Part shown: positions 1 through 7,756 of the stretch, one piece after another | Position numbering within the stretch: the first letter of the stretch is position 1 | Layout: every line of letters starts with the position of its first letter | Origin: JBECKR01 sp040235415 | Lineage (GTDB): Bacteria; Acidobacteriota; Polarisedimenticolia; Polarisedimenticolales; Polarisedimenticolaceae | Assembly: GCA_040235415.1 (NCBI GenBank) | Contig: JBECKR010000189.1 | Location: 1-15,632, forward strand | Length of the DNA: 15,632 bases | Direction: 5' to 3' | The notes under the pieces: model-generated | Told to the model about the DNA's origin: nothing | Databases searched by the model: none | The model's input: only the letters and a program-made list of their open reading frames with translations | Program-made: the position numbers and the translations under genes

Positions 1-1
1 G

Positions 2-430
2 GCCGGGGTCGCCGTCGGACTCCTGCTGTCCGGCGCGGTGCACGGACCGGGCGCGTCCCGGACCTGGACCGGAGCGGTGGACCTGCTGTCGATCGACGGC
101 CCGCTGCGGGGCACGGAGGGTCCGAAGACGCTGACGGTCGCTCCGGGACAACCGTACGTCGCGATCGCGCTCCTGCCGGCCGTTCCCGGGGGCGCCGCCG
201 CGGACGCGAGCCTCCGGATGTCGATCGACGACGGCGCCGGCAGGGAGGTCTGGGCCTCGACGATCCGAGTGGACGCCGTCGAGCGCTATCTCGAGGGCCC
301 CGGCGTCGTCACGATTCTCGTTCCCCGAGCCCTCGTCCCGGACGGCCGCTACACGGCCCGGGTCCGGTTCGCGGACGACCCCGCGCGCGCCCCCCTGCTC
401 GAGACCCCGTTCATCGTCCGCGCCCGCTGA
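2..430 (+). CDS. C-terminal part of an unrecognised membrane-anchored protein (5' end outside the window)
   Basis: The frame is open from the window edge to a TGA at 428-430. A GTG at 38 could be read as a start, but the codons before it encode a hydrophobic run (AGVAVGLLLSGAV) that looks like the end of a membrane helix, so this is more likely a truncated gene. The remaining ~130 residues are soluble, rich in Pro, Ala and Asp, and show alternating strand-like stretches (YVAIALLPAV, VVTILVPRALV, YTARVRF), as in a small extracytoplasmic beta domain. A cytoplasmic head, one membrane helix and such a domain is the usual layout of anti-sigma-factor-like proteins, but the diagnostic N-terminal part is not here, so that assignment is only a guess. 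Confidence 0.6.
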   Translation, partial: AGVAVGLLLSGAVHGPGASRTWTGAVDLLSIDGPLRGTEGPKTLTVAPGQPYVAIALLPAVPGGAAADASLRMSIDDGAGREVWASTIRVDAVERYLEGPGVVTILVPRALVPDGRYTARVRFADDPARAPLLETPFIVRAR

Positions 431-693
431 TCCCGGCGCCCCTCGCTCCGGCTCGACCTCTCCGGACGATCGAAATCCGCCTTAGAAATACTTTCTCGGC
501 ATTCCGGGTGGACACCCGCCGGCGTTGGTGGGACCGTCCGGCATGGACCGGCTCGGAAAGAACGATCTTGTGATTTTTTTAGGGAACCGACCGCGATCCG
601 ATGGGAATTCAGATGTGTAACCGGGAGGCGGGACTTCCGGGCGGCCGCGGAAGCCGTAGCCGACGCAGCCGCAGCACCGAAGGGGGTTGAAAA
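431..693 (+). promoter_or_regulatory. AT-richer leader region upstream of the S8 protease gene
   Basis: This 263-base gap is clearly less GC-rich than its surroundings between about 470 and 620. It contains TTAGAAATACTTTC (482-495), a seven-T run at 574-580 and GGGAACC (582-588). It probably holds the protease promoter and perhaps the end of the upstream transcript. A bulged hairpin (CCGTCC 534-539 with GGACCGG 545-551) lies 22 bases before the T run, too far for a convincing terminator. I could not fit a recognised riboswitch or a clean -35/-10 pair. Confidence 0.35.
679..686 (+). promoter_or_regulatory. Ribosome binding site of the S8 protease
   Basis: GAAGGGGG lies 7 bases before ATG 694. 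It fixes this ATG over the overlapping ATG at 687, which sits in another frame whose translation is arginine-rich and not protein-like. Confidence 0.7.
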
Positions 694-2760
694 ATGTCAA
701 AAAAATTCTACGTGGTGATTTCGGCGGTCACGCTCCTCATCGGCGTCTCGACGACGCTCGCGAGGAACGCCGAGGAGAAGATCGCACCGGACCTGCGCGC
801 CCGTCTCGACTCCCACGCGACCGCGATGAAGGTCATCGTGTCGTACGCGCCAGGATTCGGCGAGACCGACCTCGCCGCGATCCGGGGCCGCGGCGGCCGC
901 ATCGACCGCCGCCACGCCGGAATCGCCGCGTTCTCCGGCGAGCTCTCCGCCGACGAGATCGCGAGCCTCGCGTCCGATCCGCGCATCGTGTCGATCTCCC
1001 CCGATCGCACGGTCCACGCCACGACGGACATCGCGGTGCCGACCATCGGCGCGGACCGCGTGGCCGCGAACCTCGGCTACACCGGCGAGGGAGTCACGAT
1101 CGCGCTGCTCGACTCCGGACTCACCCCCACCGCGGCGGTCGACTCGAAGCGCGTCCTCGCGAGCCTCGACTTCACCGACGGGAAGGGCAAGGGCTACGAC
1201 GGCTACGGGCACGGCACGCACATCGCCGGGACGATCGGCGGCAGCGGGAAGTCGGGCAGCGTCCACGGCATCGCCCCCGGCGTGAGGTTCGTCTCGCTCA
1301 AGGTCATCGGCGACGACGGCCAGGGCTACGCCAGCGCGGTGATCGAGGCGGTCGACTGGGCGATCGCGAACAGGGAGCGCTACGGCATCCGCATCATGAA
1401 CCTGTCGCTCGGGCACCCCGTGGCCGAGTCGTTCCTGACCGATCCGCTGACGCGCGCCGTGGCGCGCGCCTGGAAGGCCGGAATCGTCGTGGTCGTGTCC
1501 GCCGGCAACCGCGGTCGCGAGGTCCCGAACTACGCCACGATCAACTCGCCGGGCAACAGTCCGTACGTGCTGACCGTCGGTGCGATGAACGACCTCAACA
1601 CCGCCGATCGCGCGGACGACGTCATCACGACATACACGAGCCGCGGCCCCTCGTTCGGGGACTGGGTCGTCAAGCCGGACCTGGTCGCTCCCGGCAACCG
1701 CATCGTCTCGACCTACGTCCCCGGCTCGACCCTCGGCACGCTGCTGCCGGACCGGATCGTCGGCAACGACCGGATCGAGCTCTCCGGCACCAGCATGGCC
1801 GCCGGCGTCGTCTCCGGCGCCGTCGCGCTGATGCTGGAACGCAACCCCCGCCTGAGCCCCGACCTCGTCAAGACGATCCTGATGTACTCCGCCACGAAGC
1901 TCTCGCCGGAGAACCCGATCCTCGAGGCCGGCGCGGGCTACCTCGACGTCGTGCACGCCCTGGCCTACACGGGAACGTTCCTGCCGGATCTCCGCTTCGA
2001 CAGCGCTTCGCCGGTGCTGCGACGCGCCGAGGACGGCCGGCCGTTCTTCGCCCACGCGCCGCCTCTCGTCCCGACCGCGCACCGGACCGCCGAGATGGCC
2101 GAGGCCGGGACGGCGCTGTGGACCGATACGGCGCTGTGGACCGACGCGGCGCTGTGGGGCGACACCGCGCTGTGGACCGATCGCGCGATCGAGGGTGACG
2201 CGGCGCTGTGGGGCGACACCGCACTGTGGACGGACACGGCGCTGTGGACGGACACGGCGCTGTGGACGGATGCGGCGCTGTGGGGCGACACGGCGCTGTG
2301 GACCGACGCGGCGCTGTGGGGTGACGCGGCGCTGTGGGGCGACGCGGCGCTGTGGGGCGATGCGGCGCTGTGGGGCGACACCGCGCTGTGGACCGATGCG
2401 GCGCTGTGGGGCGACCACGCGGTGAGCCCGGACGCGGCGCTGTGGGGCGATGCGGCGCTGAGGGGGGACGCGGCACTGTGGGGCGACACGGCGCTGTGGA
2501 CCGACTCGCTGAGAAACGGCGACGGCGTGCTGTGGAGCGACACGGCGTTGTGGACCGACGCCGCGCTGTGGGGCGACACCGCGTTGTGGACGGATGCCGC
2601 CCTGTGGGGCGATGCGGCGCTGTGGGGTGACACGGCGCTGTGGACGGACACGGCCCTGTGGACCGACACGGCACTGTGGACCGACACGGCGCTGTGGACC
2701 GACACGGCGCTGTGGACGGATGCCGCCCTGTGGGGCGACGCGGCGCTGTGGGGCGACTGA
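694..2760 (+). CDS. Secreted subtilisin-like serine peptidase (S8) with a 36-unit W-x-D repeat tail
   Basis: This 688-residue protein is built as a signal peptide (about 1-23: short basic start, hydrophobic core VVISAVTLLIGV), an inhibitor-I9-like propeptide (about 30-108), a subtilisin catalytic domain (about 115-425), a linker, and a hexapeptide repeat tail from 473 to the last residue. The catalytic triad is visible: Asp140 in ALLDSG, His173 in GHGTHIAGT and Ser367 in SGTSMAA; Asn272 in SAGNRG is the oxyanion residue. It should be an exported, self-processing endopeptidase acting outside the cytoplasmic membrane. Similar W-rich short-period tails are, to my recollection, found on S8 proteases of environmental bacteria, with unknown role. 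No sortase, PorSS or autotransporter sorting signal follows the repeats; the last unit ends at the stop. The gene appears monocistronic, with its own leader and a strong terminator. Substrate is unknown. Confidence 0.95.
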   Translation: MSKKFYVVISAVTLLIGVSTTLARNAEEKIAPDLRARLDSHATAMKVIVSYAPGFGETDLAAIRGRGGRIDRRHAGIAAFSGELSADEIASLASDPRIVSISPDRTVHATTDIAVPTIGADRVAANLGYTGEGVTIALLDSGLTPTAAVDSKRVLASLDFTDGKGKGYDGYGHGTHIAGTIGGSGKSGSVHGIAPGVRFVSLKVIGDDGQGYASAVIEAVDWAIANRERYGIRIMNLSLGHPVAESFLTDPLTRAVARAWKAGIVVVVSAGNRGREVPNYATINSPGNSPYVLTVGAMNDLNTADRADDVITTYTSRGPSFGDWVVKPDLVAPGNRIVSTYVPGSTLGTLLPDRIVGNDRIELSGTSMAAGVVSGAVALMLERNPRLSPDLVKTILMYSATKLSPENPILEAGAGYLDVVHALAYTGTFLPDLRFDSASPVLRRAEDGRPFFAHAPPLVPTAHRTAEMAEAGTALWTDTALWTDAALWGDTALWTDRAIEGDAALWGDTALWTDTALWTDTALWTDAALWGDTALWTDAALWGDAALWGDAALWGDAALWGDTALWTDAALWGDHAVSPDAALWGDAALRGDAALWGDTALWTDSLRNGDGVLWSDTALWTDAALWGDTALWTDAALWGDAALWGDTALWTDTALWTDTALWTDTALWTDTALWTDAALWGDAALWGD
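2110..2757 (+). repeat. 36 tandem 18-base units encoding W-x-D hexapeptides
   Basis: Residues 473-688 divide into exactly 36 hexapeptides with no insertion or deletion. Sixteen are TALWTD and fifteen are AALWGD. Five are variants (RAIEGD, HAVSPD, AALRGD, SLRNGD, GVLWSD; units 5, 18, 20, 23 and 24). All units end in Asp. In the two main types Thr at position 1 always goes with Thr at 5, and Ala at 1 with Gly at 5. The DNA core GCGCTGTGG recurs with little synonymous drift, which suggests recent expansion or homogenisation. Because the period is a multiple of three and lacks stops on either strand, every reading frame through the block is open. Confidence 0.97.
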
Positions 2761-2807
2761 GCGCCCGGACGAGCTCTTCCCAAGGGAGGCTTCCATGGGG
2801 GGAGAGA

Positions 2808-2839
2808 GGGGGAGGGCGGACGACCCTCCCCCTTTTTTT
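2808..2839 (+). terminator. Strong intrinsic terminator after the S8 protease gene
   Basis: GGGGGAGGG (2808-2816) pairs perfectly with CCCTCCCCC (2824-2832) around a 7-base loop and is followed at once by seven T residues (2833-2839). It lies 48 bases past the protease stop codon and separates that gene from the dipeptidase operon. Confidence 0.95.
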
Positions 2840-2869
2840 CGGCCTCGCGGGCCGGTATCCTCGGGGGTC

Positions 2870-2875
2870 GGAGGA
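2870..2875 (+). promoter_or_regulatory. Ribosome binding site of the M19 dipeptidase
   Basis: GGAGGA lies 5 bases before GTG 2881 and supports that GTG as the start. TATCCT at 2856-2861 just upstream could be the -10 element; no good -35 is visible, since the matching position falls in the terminator T run. Confidence 0.6.
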
Positions 2876-2880
2876 CGCCC

Positions 2881-4037
2881 GTGCACCGACCCGACCCCGC
2901 GCTCGCCGCCCGCGCTCGTGAGCTCACCCGCAGCGTTCTGCTGCTCGACGCCCACATCGACGTGCCGTTCCGGCTGAAGCTCCGCCCGGCCGACATCGCC
3001 GGACGGACCGATTCCGGCCACTTCGACTGGCCCCGCGCGCGCGAGGGCGGGCTCGACGCCGCGTTCTTCGCGATCTACGTCCCCGCGACGCACCAAGAGC
3101 CGGGTTCGGCGCGACCGTACGCCGACGCGCTCATCGACCTCGTCGAGGCGACGGCCGACGCCGCGCCGGAGAAGTTCGGGCTCGCGACGAGCCCGGACGG
3201 GGTCCGGCGCGTCGTCGCGGGAGGCCGCATGGCGATCGCCCTCGGACTCGAGAACGGCGCCGCGATCGAGAACGATCTGGCGAACGTCGAGCACTTCTTC
3301 CGGCGCGGGGTGCGCTACGTCACCCTGACCCACTCGGCCGACAACGCGATCTGCGACTCCTCCTACGACGGCGCGCATCGATGGAACGGCCTCAGCCCGT
3401 TCGGCCGCGACGTCGTGCGCGAGATGAACCGCGCCGGCATGATGGTCGACGTCTCGCACGTCTCGGACGCGGCGCTCGACGACGTCCTGGAGGTGGCGGA
3501 CACCGCCGTCGTCGCCTCGCACTCGTCGTGCCGCGCGCTCACGCCCGGATTCGAGCGCAATCTCGACGACGACGGCATCCGGCGGATCGCGGCCACGGGT
3601 GGGGTCGTGCAGATCAACTTCGGATCGGCGTTCCTGACGCCCGCCGCGAACGAGGCCTCGCTCGCGGCCTGGCGAGCGGCGGCGGCCTACGTCGAAGCCG
3701 AGAGAATCGATCCGACCGGCCCCGAGGCCGAACGCTTCCGCGCGAGCTGGCGCGTCGCGCATCCGGTGCCGCGGGTCACGGTCGACGACGTCGCGGCGCA
3801 CATCGACCACGCGGTCCGGATCGCGGGGATCGAGCGCGTCGGACTCGGCTCCGACTTCGACGGCGTCGATGCCGTGCCCGAGGGTCTCGAGGACGTCGCC
3901 GGCTACCCGAACCTCGTGGCGGCGTTGCTCGCGCGGGGCTACGGCGACGAGGACGTCCGTAAGCTCGCGGGCGAGAACTTCCTGAGGACCTGGGAGACGG
4001 TCGAGCGCGTCGCCGGCCGCCGGCACGGAGGAGCGTC

Positions 4038-4041
<4 letters not shown>
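2881..4041 (+). CDS. Membrane dipeptidase family (peptidase M19, renal dipeptidase-like) zinc hydrolase
   Basis: This 386-residue protein is a full-length M19 enzyme, a TIM-barrel binuclear zinc hydrolase that cleaves dipeptides (some members accept D-residues at the C-terminal position). The metal ligands are in the expected order: His25 and Asp27 (DAHIDVP), Glu124 (LGLENG, bridging), His193 (VDVSHVSD), His214 (VASHSS) and Asp325 (GLGSDFDG). The RNLDDDGIRRIA segment and the C-terminal GENFLRTW are also family hallmarks. There is no signal peptide or lipobox, so it is probably cytoplasmic despite the family name. The GTG start is supported by GGAGGA five bases upstream. Its TGA overlaps the GTG of the next gene by four bases, which implies coupled translation with the isoaspartyl peptidase and a joint role in peptide turnover. 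Exact dipeptide specificity cannot be read from the sequence. Confidence 0.93.
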
Positions 4042-5027
<986 letters not shown>

Positions 5028-5039
5028 TCGTTTCCGCCG

Positions 5040-5792
5040 CTAGAAGCTGAAACGCACGGACGCGTCGGCGGTCTCGCGCCCGGCGTCGTATCCGCCGTGC
5101 AGGCGCGTCCGCGTGCCGTGTCCCCACGCCCAGTCGACGCCGATCGTGCCCCGGGTCGCGAGCGACAGCCGCACCGTGCCGGTGCGTCCGGCGTCGGCCG
5201 TGACGTTCACGACCGGCAACAGGTGCGCGACGCCGAACCGCACCCGGGCCCGTCCGCCGGCGAGGTCCGGGGCGAGCGCCCGCGCCGTCGACGACGATTG
5301 CGCCCAGCGATCGAACCGGGCCTCGAGGCCGGTCGCGTCGACCGCCCAGTCCTGCAGCGCGCGCAGCGAAGCGCGGTCGGCCCGCTTCCACGCGAGCTCC
5401 GCGAGGTCGTCGCGCGCGTTGCCGCCGCTCGGCGCCAGACCCAGCACGCCCTCCGGGGAGAGGATCGCGACGTCGCCGAGCTGCCGCCGCAGGCGCGGCA
5501 CGAGGTGGTCGAGCACGAACGCGCCGCGCGAGCGGACGTCGGCCGGGGCCGGTGCCGCGGCGGTGGGCTCGGATCGGGTCGCGCCGACCGGGGCGGGAAT
5601 CTCGAAGCGGGTCGAGAGATCGAGCGACGGCACCGGGAGAGGTGCGAGCCGCGGGCGCTCGACGGTCGGCTCCGCCGCACGGCACGGCAGGAGCGCGCAC
5701 ACGATCGCGGGGAGCAAGGCGCACAGCAGCGCGCAGGTCCGGCTCCGCCGTCCGGTGCGCTCGCTCGCTCGTGCCGTTGCGAAGGCGGCCAT
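5040..5792 (-). CDS. Exported protein of unknown function with an outer-membrane-type C-terminus
   Basis: I do not recognise this 250-residue protein. The frame is open further upstream, but ATG 5792 is the best start: GGGGGT precedes it by 5 bases, and it is followed directly by a signal peptide (basic RRSR at 15-18, hydrophobic 20-36, cleavage likely after the Ala pair at 39-40). A Pro/Ala-rich stretch (about 41-85) leads to a helical part (FVLDHLVPRLRRQLGDVAIL, then DLAELAWKRADRASLRALQDWA). The last ~70 residues alternate polar and hydrophobic residues in strand-like runs (RARVRFGVAHLL, GTVRLSLATRG, TIGVDWAWG, TADASVRFSF). The terminal Phe with alternating hydrophobics is the classical signal for outer-membrane beta-barrel assembly. 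Only about four strands are apparent, so it may oligomerise, or the resemblance may be coincidental. Confidence 0.75.
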   Translation of the reverse strand: MAAFATARASERTGRRSRTCALLCALLPAIVCALLPCRAAEPTVERPRLAPLPVPSLDLSTRFEIPAPVGATRSEPTAAAPAPADVRSRGAFVLDHLVPRLRRQLGDVAILSPEGVLGLAPSGGNARDDLAELAWKRADRASLRALQDWAVDATGLEARFDRWAQSSSTARALAPDLAGGRARVRFGVAHLLPVVNVTADAGRTGTVRLSLATRGTIGVDWAWGHGTRTRLHGGYDAGRETADASVRFSF

Positions 5793-6028
5793 CGCGACCC
5801 CCGTGTGCGTGCCATTCCGAGTACGGTCACCTGCCCGCGGATACAAGCAAATTCGCCGCCACCGCCGAACCGGCCCGGTATCGCCCCGTTTTCGTGGCGA
5901 GGGCGAGAGTCTGCCCGCGCCCCGCGAACCCGGATTCGCGGATCCCGTCGCCCGTCCCGTCACGGCGGTTGCGGTATCGTCGCCCCCGGTTGCCCTCGCC
6001 GCGCGCCCGTGCCACCCTCTCCCCCGCG
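5793..6028. promoter_or_regulatory. Divergent control region between the exported protein and the FAD oxidoreductase
   Basis: This 236-base gap serves two divergent genes. Candidate -10 elements are TATCGT at 5975-5980 (plus strand, 49 bases before ATG 6029) and, read on the minus strand, TATCCG at 5843-5838 (46 bases before ATG 5792). No -35 hexamer with good spacing is visible for either. A perfect 7-base inverted repeat (CCGCGAA 5922-5928, TTCGCGG 5935-5941) lies between them and could be an operator or a hairpin. No ORF in the gap looks like a protein. Confidence 0.4.
5922..5941. repeat. Perfect inverted repeat, possible operator
   Basis: CCGCGAA and TTCGCGG are separated by 6 bases, about 34 bases upstream of the candidate plus-strand -10 element at 5975. 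The position between two divergent genes suits a dimeric repressor site, but there is no regulator gene in the window to pair it with. Confidence 0.35.
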
Positions 6029-7684
6029 ATGGCCGGAACCCCCCACCGCACCTGGCGCGTTCTCGATCTGCCGCTCGGGATCGGCGAGCCCGAGAGCGTC
6101 CTGCGGGAGCGCGCCTGCCGCCGAGCGGGTCTCGATCCGGGATCGGTGCGGGGCCTGCGGATCGCGCGCAAGTCCGTGGACGCGCGCGGACGGCGCCCGC
6201 GCTTCGTCGTCCATGTCGACCTCGTCACCGAGGGGGAGCCCGCCGGACCGGCGTTCCGGGCCGCGCTCCGCAGCGGGCGGGTGCGGGAGGCGCCCGAGCC
6301 CGGATCGCTCCGGGCGGCGGCCGTCGATCGGGAGCGGCGCGGCGAGCACGCCGTGGTCGTCGGCGCCGGCCCGGCGGGCCTCTACGCGGCGCTCGCGCTC
6401 GGGATGAACGGCGTGCGCGTCGATCTCGTCGATCGCGGTGCGGGCCTCGAGCGGCGCGGCCGCGACGTCGTGCGATTCCACCGCACGCGCGTCCCGAACG
6501 CGGAGTCGAACCTGCTTTTCGGCGAGGGCGGAGCCGGGACGTACTCCGACGGCAAGCTCTACACGCGGATCGACGACCCGCTCGAGGTCCCGTGCCTCGA
6601 CGTCCTCGTGGAGTGCGGTGCCCCCCCGGAGATCCTCTTCGATGCCCGCGCGCACATCGGCACCGACCGCCTGCACCGCATCCTGCCGCGCCTGCGCGCG
6701 CGGCTCGAGTCCCTGGGCGTCCGGCCGCGGTTCGACACCCGGCTCGAAGGACTCGTGACCGACGCCGGGCCGCCGCGTCGCGTGCGCGCCGTCGCCACGA
6801 CCGCGGGAGAGATCCCGTGCGACGCGGTGTTCCTGGCGCTCGGGCACAGCGCGCGCGACACCATGCGCGCGCTCGCGACCGCCGGGCTCGAGGTCGAGGC
6901 CAAGCCGTTCCAACTCGGGGTCCGGATCGAGCACCCGCAGGACCTCGTGGACCGCGGGCGCTACGGCAGCGGGCCCGAGGCCGCCGCGCTCGGCCGCGCT
7001 TCCTACAACCTCGTGTGCCGCGTCGCGCGATCCGGCCGGTCGGCGCACTCGTTCTGCATGTGCCCCGGCGGGCGGATCGTCGCGAGCGTCAACCTCCCCG
7101 GAATGCTGTGCACCAACGGCATGTCGAACTCGCGGCACTCCTCGCCGTGGGCGAACGCCGCGATCGTGACGACGCTCGGCGCGGCCGAGTACGGCGACGG
7201 TCCGTTCGCCGGCGTCGAGTTCCAGGAGGCTCTCGAGCGCCGCTTCTTCGAGGCCGGCGGCGGCGACTACACCGCCCCGGCGCAGACCGCGACCGACTTC
7301 CTGGCCGGACGCGAGACCCCGCGACCGCGGCACTCGAGCTACACCTTCGGGACGGTCCCCGGACGGATCGACGGGCTGCTGCCGGCGGTGGCGCGCGAGG
7401 CGATCGCGAGCGCCCTCGAGGCGTTCGACCGCGCCATCCCTGGTTTCGCCGGTCCCGAGGGGCTCCTCGTCGGGCTCGAGTCGCGCTCCTCCGGCCCCGT
7501 CCGGATGACGCGCGATCGCGCGAGCCGGCTCGCGCTCGGCTTCGCGAACCTCTACCCCGTCGGCGAGGGGGCAGGCTACGCCGGCGGGATCATGAGCGCC
7601 GCGATCGACGGCGCCCGGAGCGCGCTGACCTGGCTCGGGCAACCCGGCACCCGATCCCTCGCGCCGTCCCTCGGAGAGATATAG
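6029..7684 (+). CDS. NAD(P)/FAD-dependent oxidoreductase of the COG2509 type
   Basis: This 551-residue flavoprotein has the two-part layout of the COG2509 'FAD-dependent dehydrogenase' family: an N-terminal domain of ~100 residues that ends near RIARKSVDARGRRPRF, then an FAD-binding Rossmann domain. Visible motifs are VVVGAGPAGLYAA (109-121, ADP-binding fold), NLLFGEGGAGTYSDGKLYTR (161-180), GHSARDT, EAKPFQLGVRIEH, CMCPGGRIV and a C-terminal GEGAGYAGGIMSAA (about 512-525, FAD contact). The substrate is not established for this family. The frame is open far upstream, but homology starts a few residues after ATG 6029. No Shine-Dalgarno sequence precedes it, so the start is chosen by family match. 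It lies 72 bases upstream of arnT on the same strand and could be co-transcribed, though a role in Ara4N synthesis is not expected. Confidence 0.88.
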   Translation: MAGTPHRTWRVLDLPLGIGEPESVLRERACRRAGLDPGSVRGLRIARKSVDARGRRPRFVVHVDLVTEGEPAGPAFRAALRSGRVREAPEPGSLRAAAVDRERRGEHAVVVGAGPAGLYAALALGMNGVRVDLVDRGAGLERRGRDVVRFHRTRVPNAESNLLFGEGGAGTYSDGKLYTRIDDPLEVPCLDVLVECGAPPEILFDARAHIGTDRLHRILPRLRARLESLGVRPRFDTRLEGLVTDAGPPRRVRAVATTAGEIPCDAVFLALGHSARDTMRALATAGLEVEAKPFQLGVRIEHPQDLVDRGRYGSGPEAAALGRASYNLVCRVARSGRSAHSFCMCPGGRIVASVNLPGMLCTNGMSNSRHSSPWANAAIVTTLGAAEYGDGPFAGVEFQEALERRFFEAGGGDYTAPAQTATDFLAGRETPRPRHSSYTFGTVPGRIDGLLPAVAREAIASALEAFDRAIPGFAGPEGLLVGLESRSSGPVRMTRDRASRLALGFANLYPVGEGAGYAGGIMSAAIDGARSALTWLGQPGTRSLAPSLGEI

Positions 7685-7756
7685 GATACGGGCGGCTCCC
7701 GCCCCGGGGGGCCACGGCACGCGCGCCGCCGCGGTCGCCCGCGGCGCGAGCCGATC
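7685..7756 (+). promoter_or_regulatory. GC hairpin and possible promoter just before arnT
   Basis: TATAGGAT (7680-7687, overlapping the oxidoreductase stop) could serve as a -10 element, but no matching -35 is seen. CGCGCCGC (7722-7729) pairs perfectly with GCGGCGCG (7741-7748) around an 11-base loop, ending 8 bases before GTG 7757. No T run follows, so it is not a standard terminator; it could mask the ribosome entry site of arnT. There is no recognisable PmrA box (paired CTTAAT). Confidence 0.35.

Noticed and set aside
534..580. Intrinsic terminator for the first partial gene
   Set aside because: The bulged hairpin ends 22 bases before the seven-T run, and the AAGA/TCTT stem nearer the T run has only four weak pairs.
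560..693. Riboswitch (cobalamin or cyclic di-GMP type) in the protease leader
   Set aside because: Fragments such as GACGCA and CCGGGAGGCGG resemble pieces of these motifs, but the conserved order and paired stems could not be assembled.
2110..2757. Repeat block as a CRISPR array or other non-coding tandem repeat
   Set aside because: Units are 18 bases with no spacers and are in frame with an intact protease reading frame up to its stop codon.
697..4026. Minus-strand open frame of 1109 codons opposite the protease and dipeptidase
   Set aside because: The phased, stop-free repeat keeps every frame open and high GC does the rest. The translation is arginine-rich low complexity with no recognisable domain, while the plus strand encodes two well-conserved enzymes.
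5552..6028. N-terminal extension of the FAD oxidoreductase
   Set aside because: The frame is open, but the translation is arginine-rich and overlaps the minus-strand signal-peptide gene. Family similarity begins just after ATG 6029.
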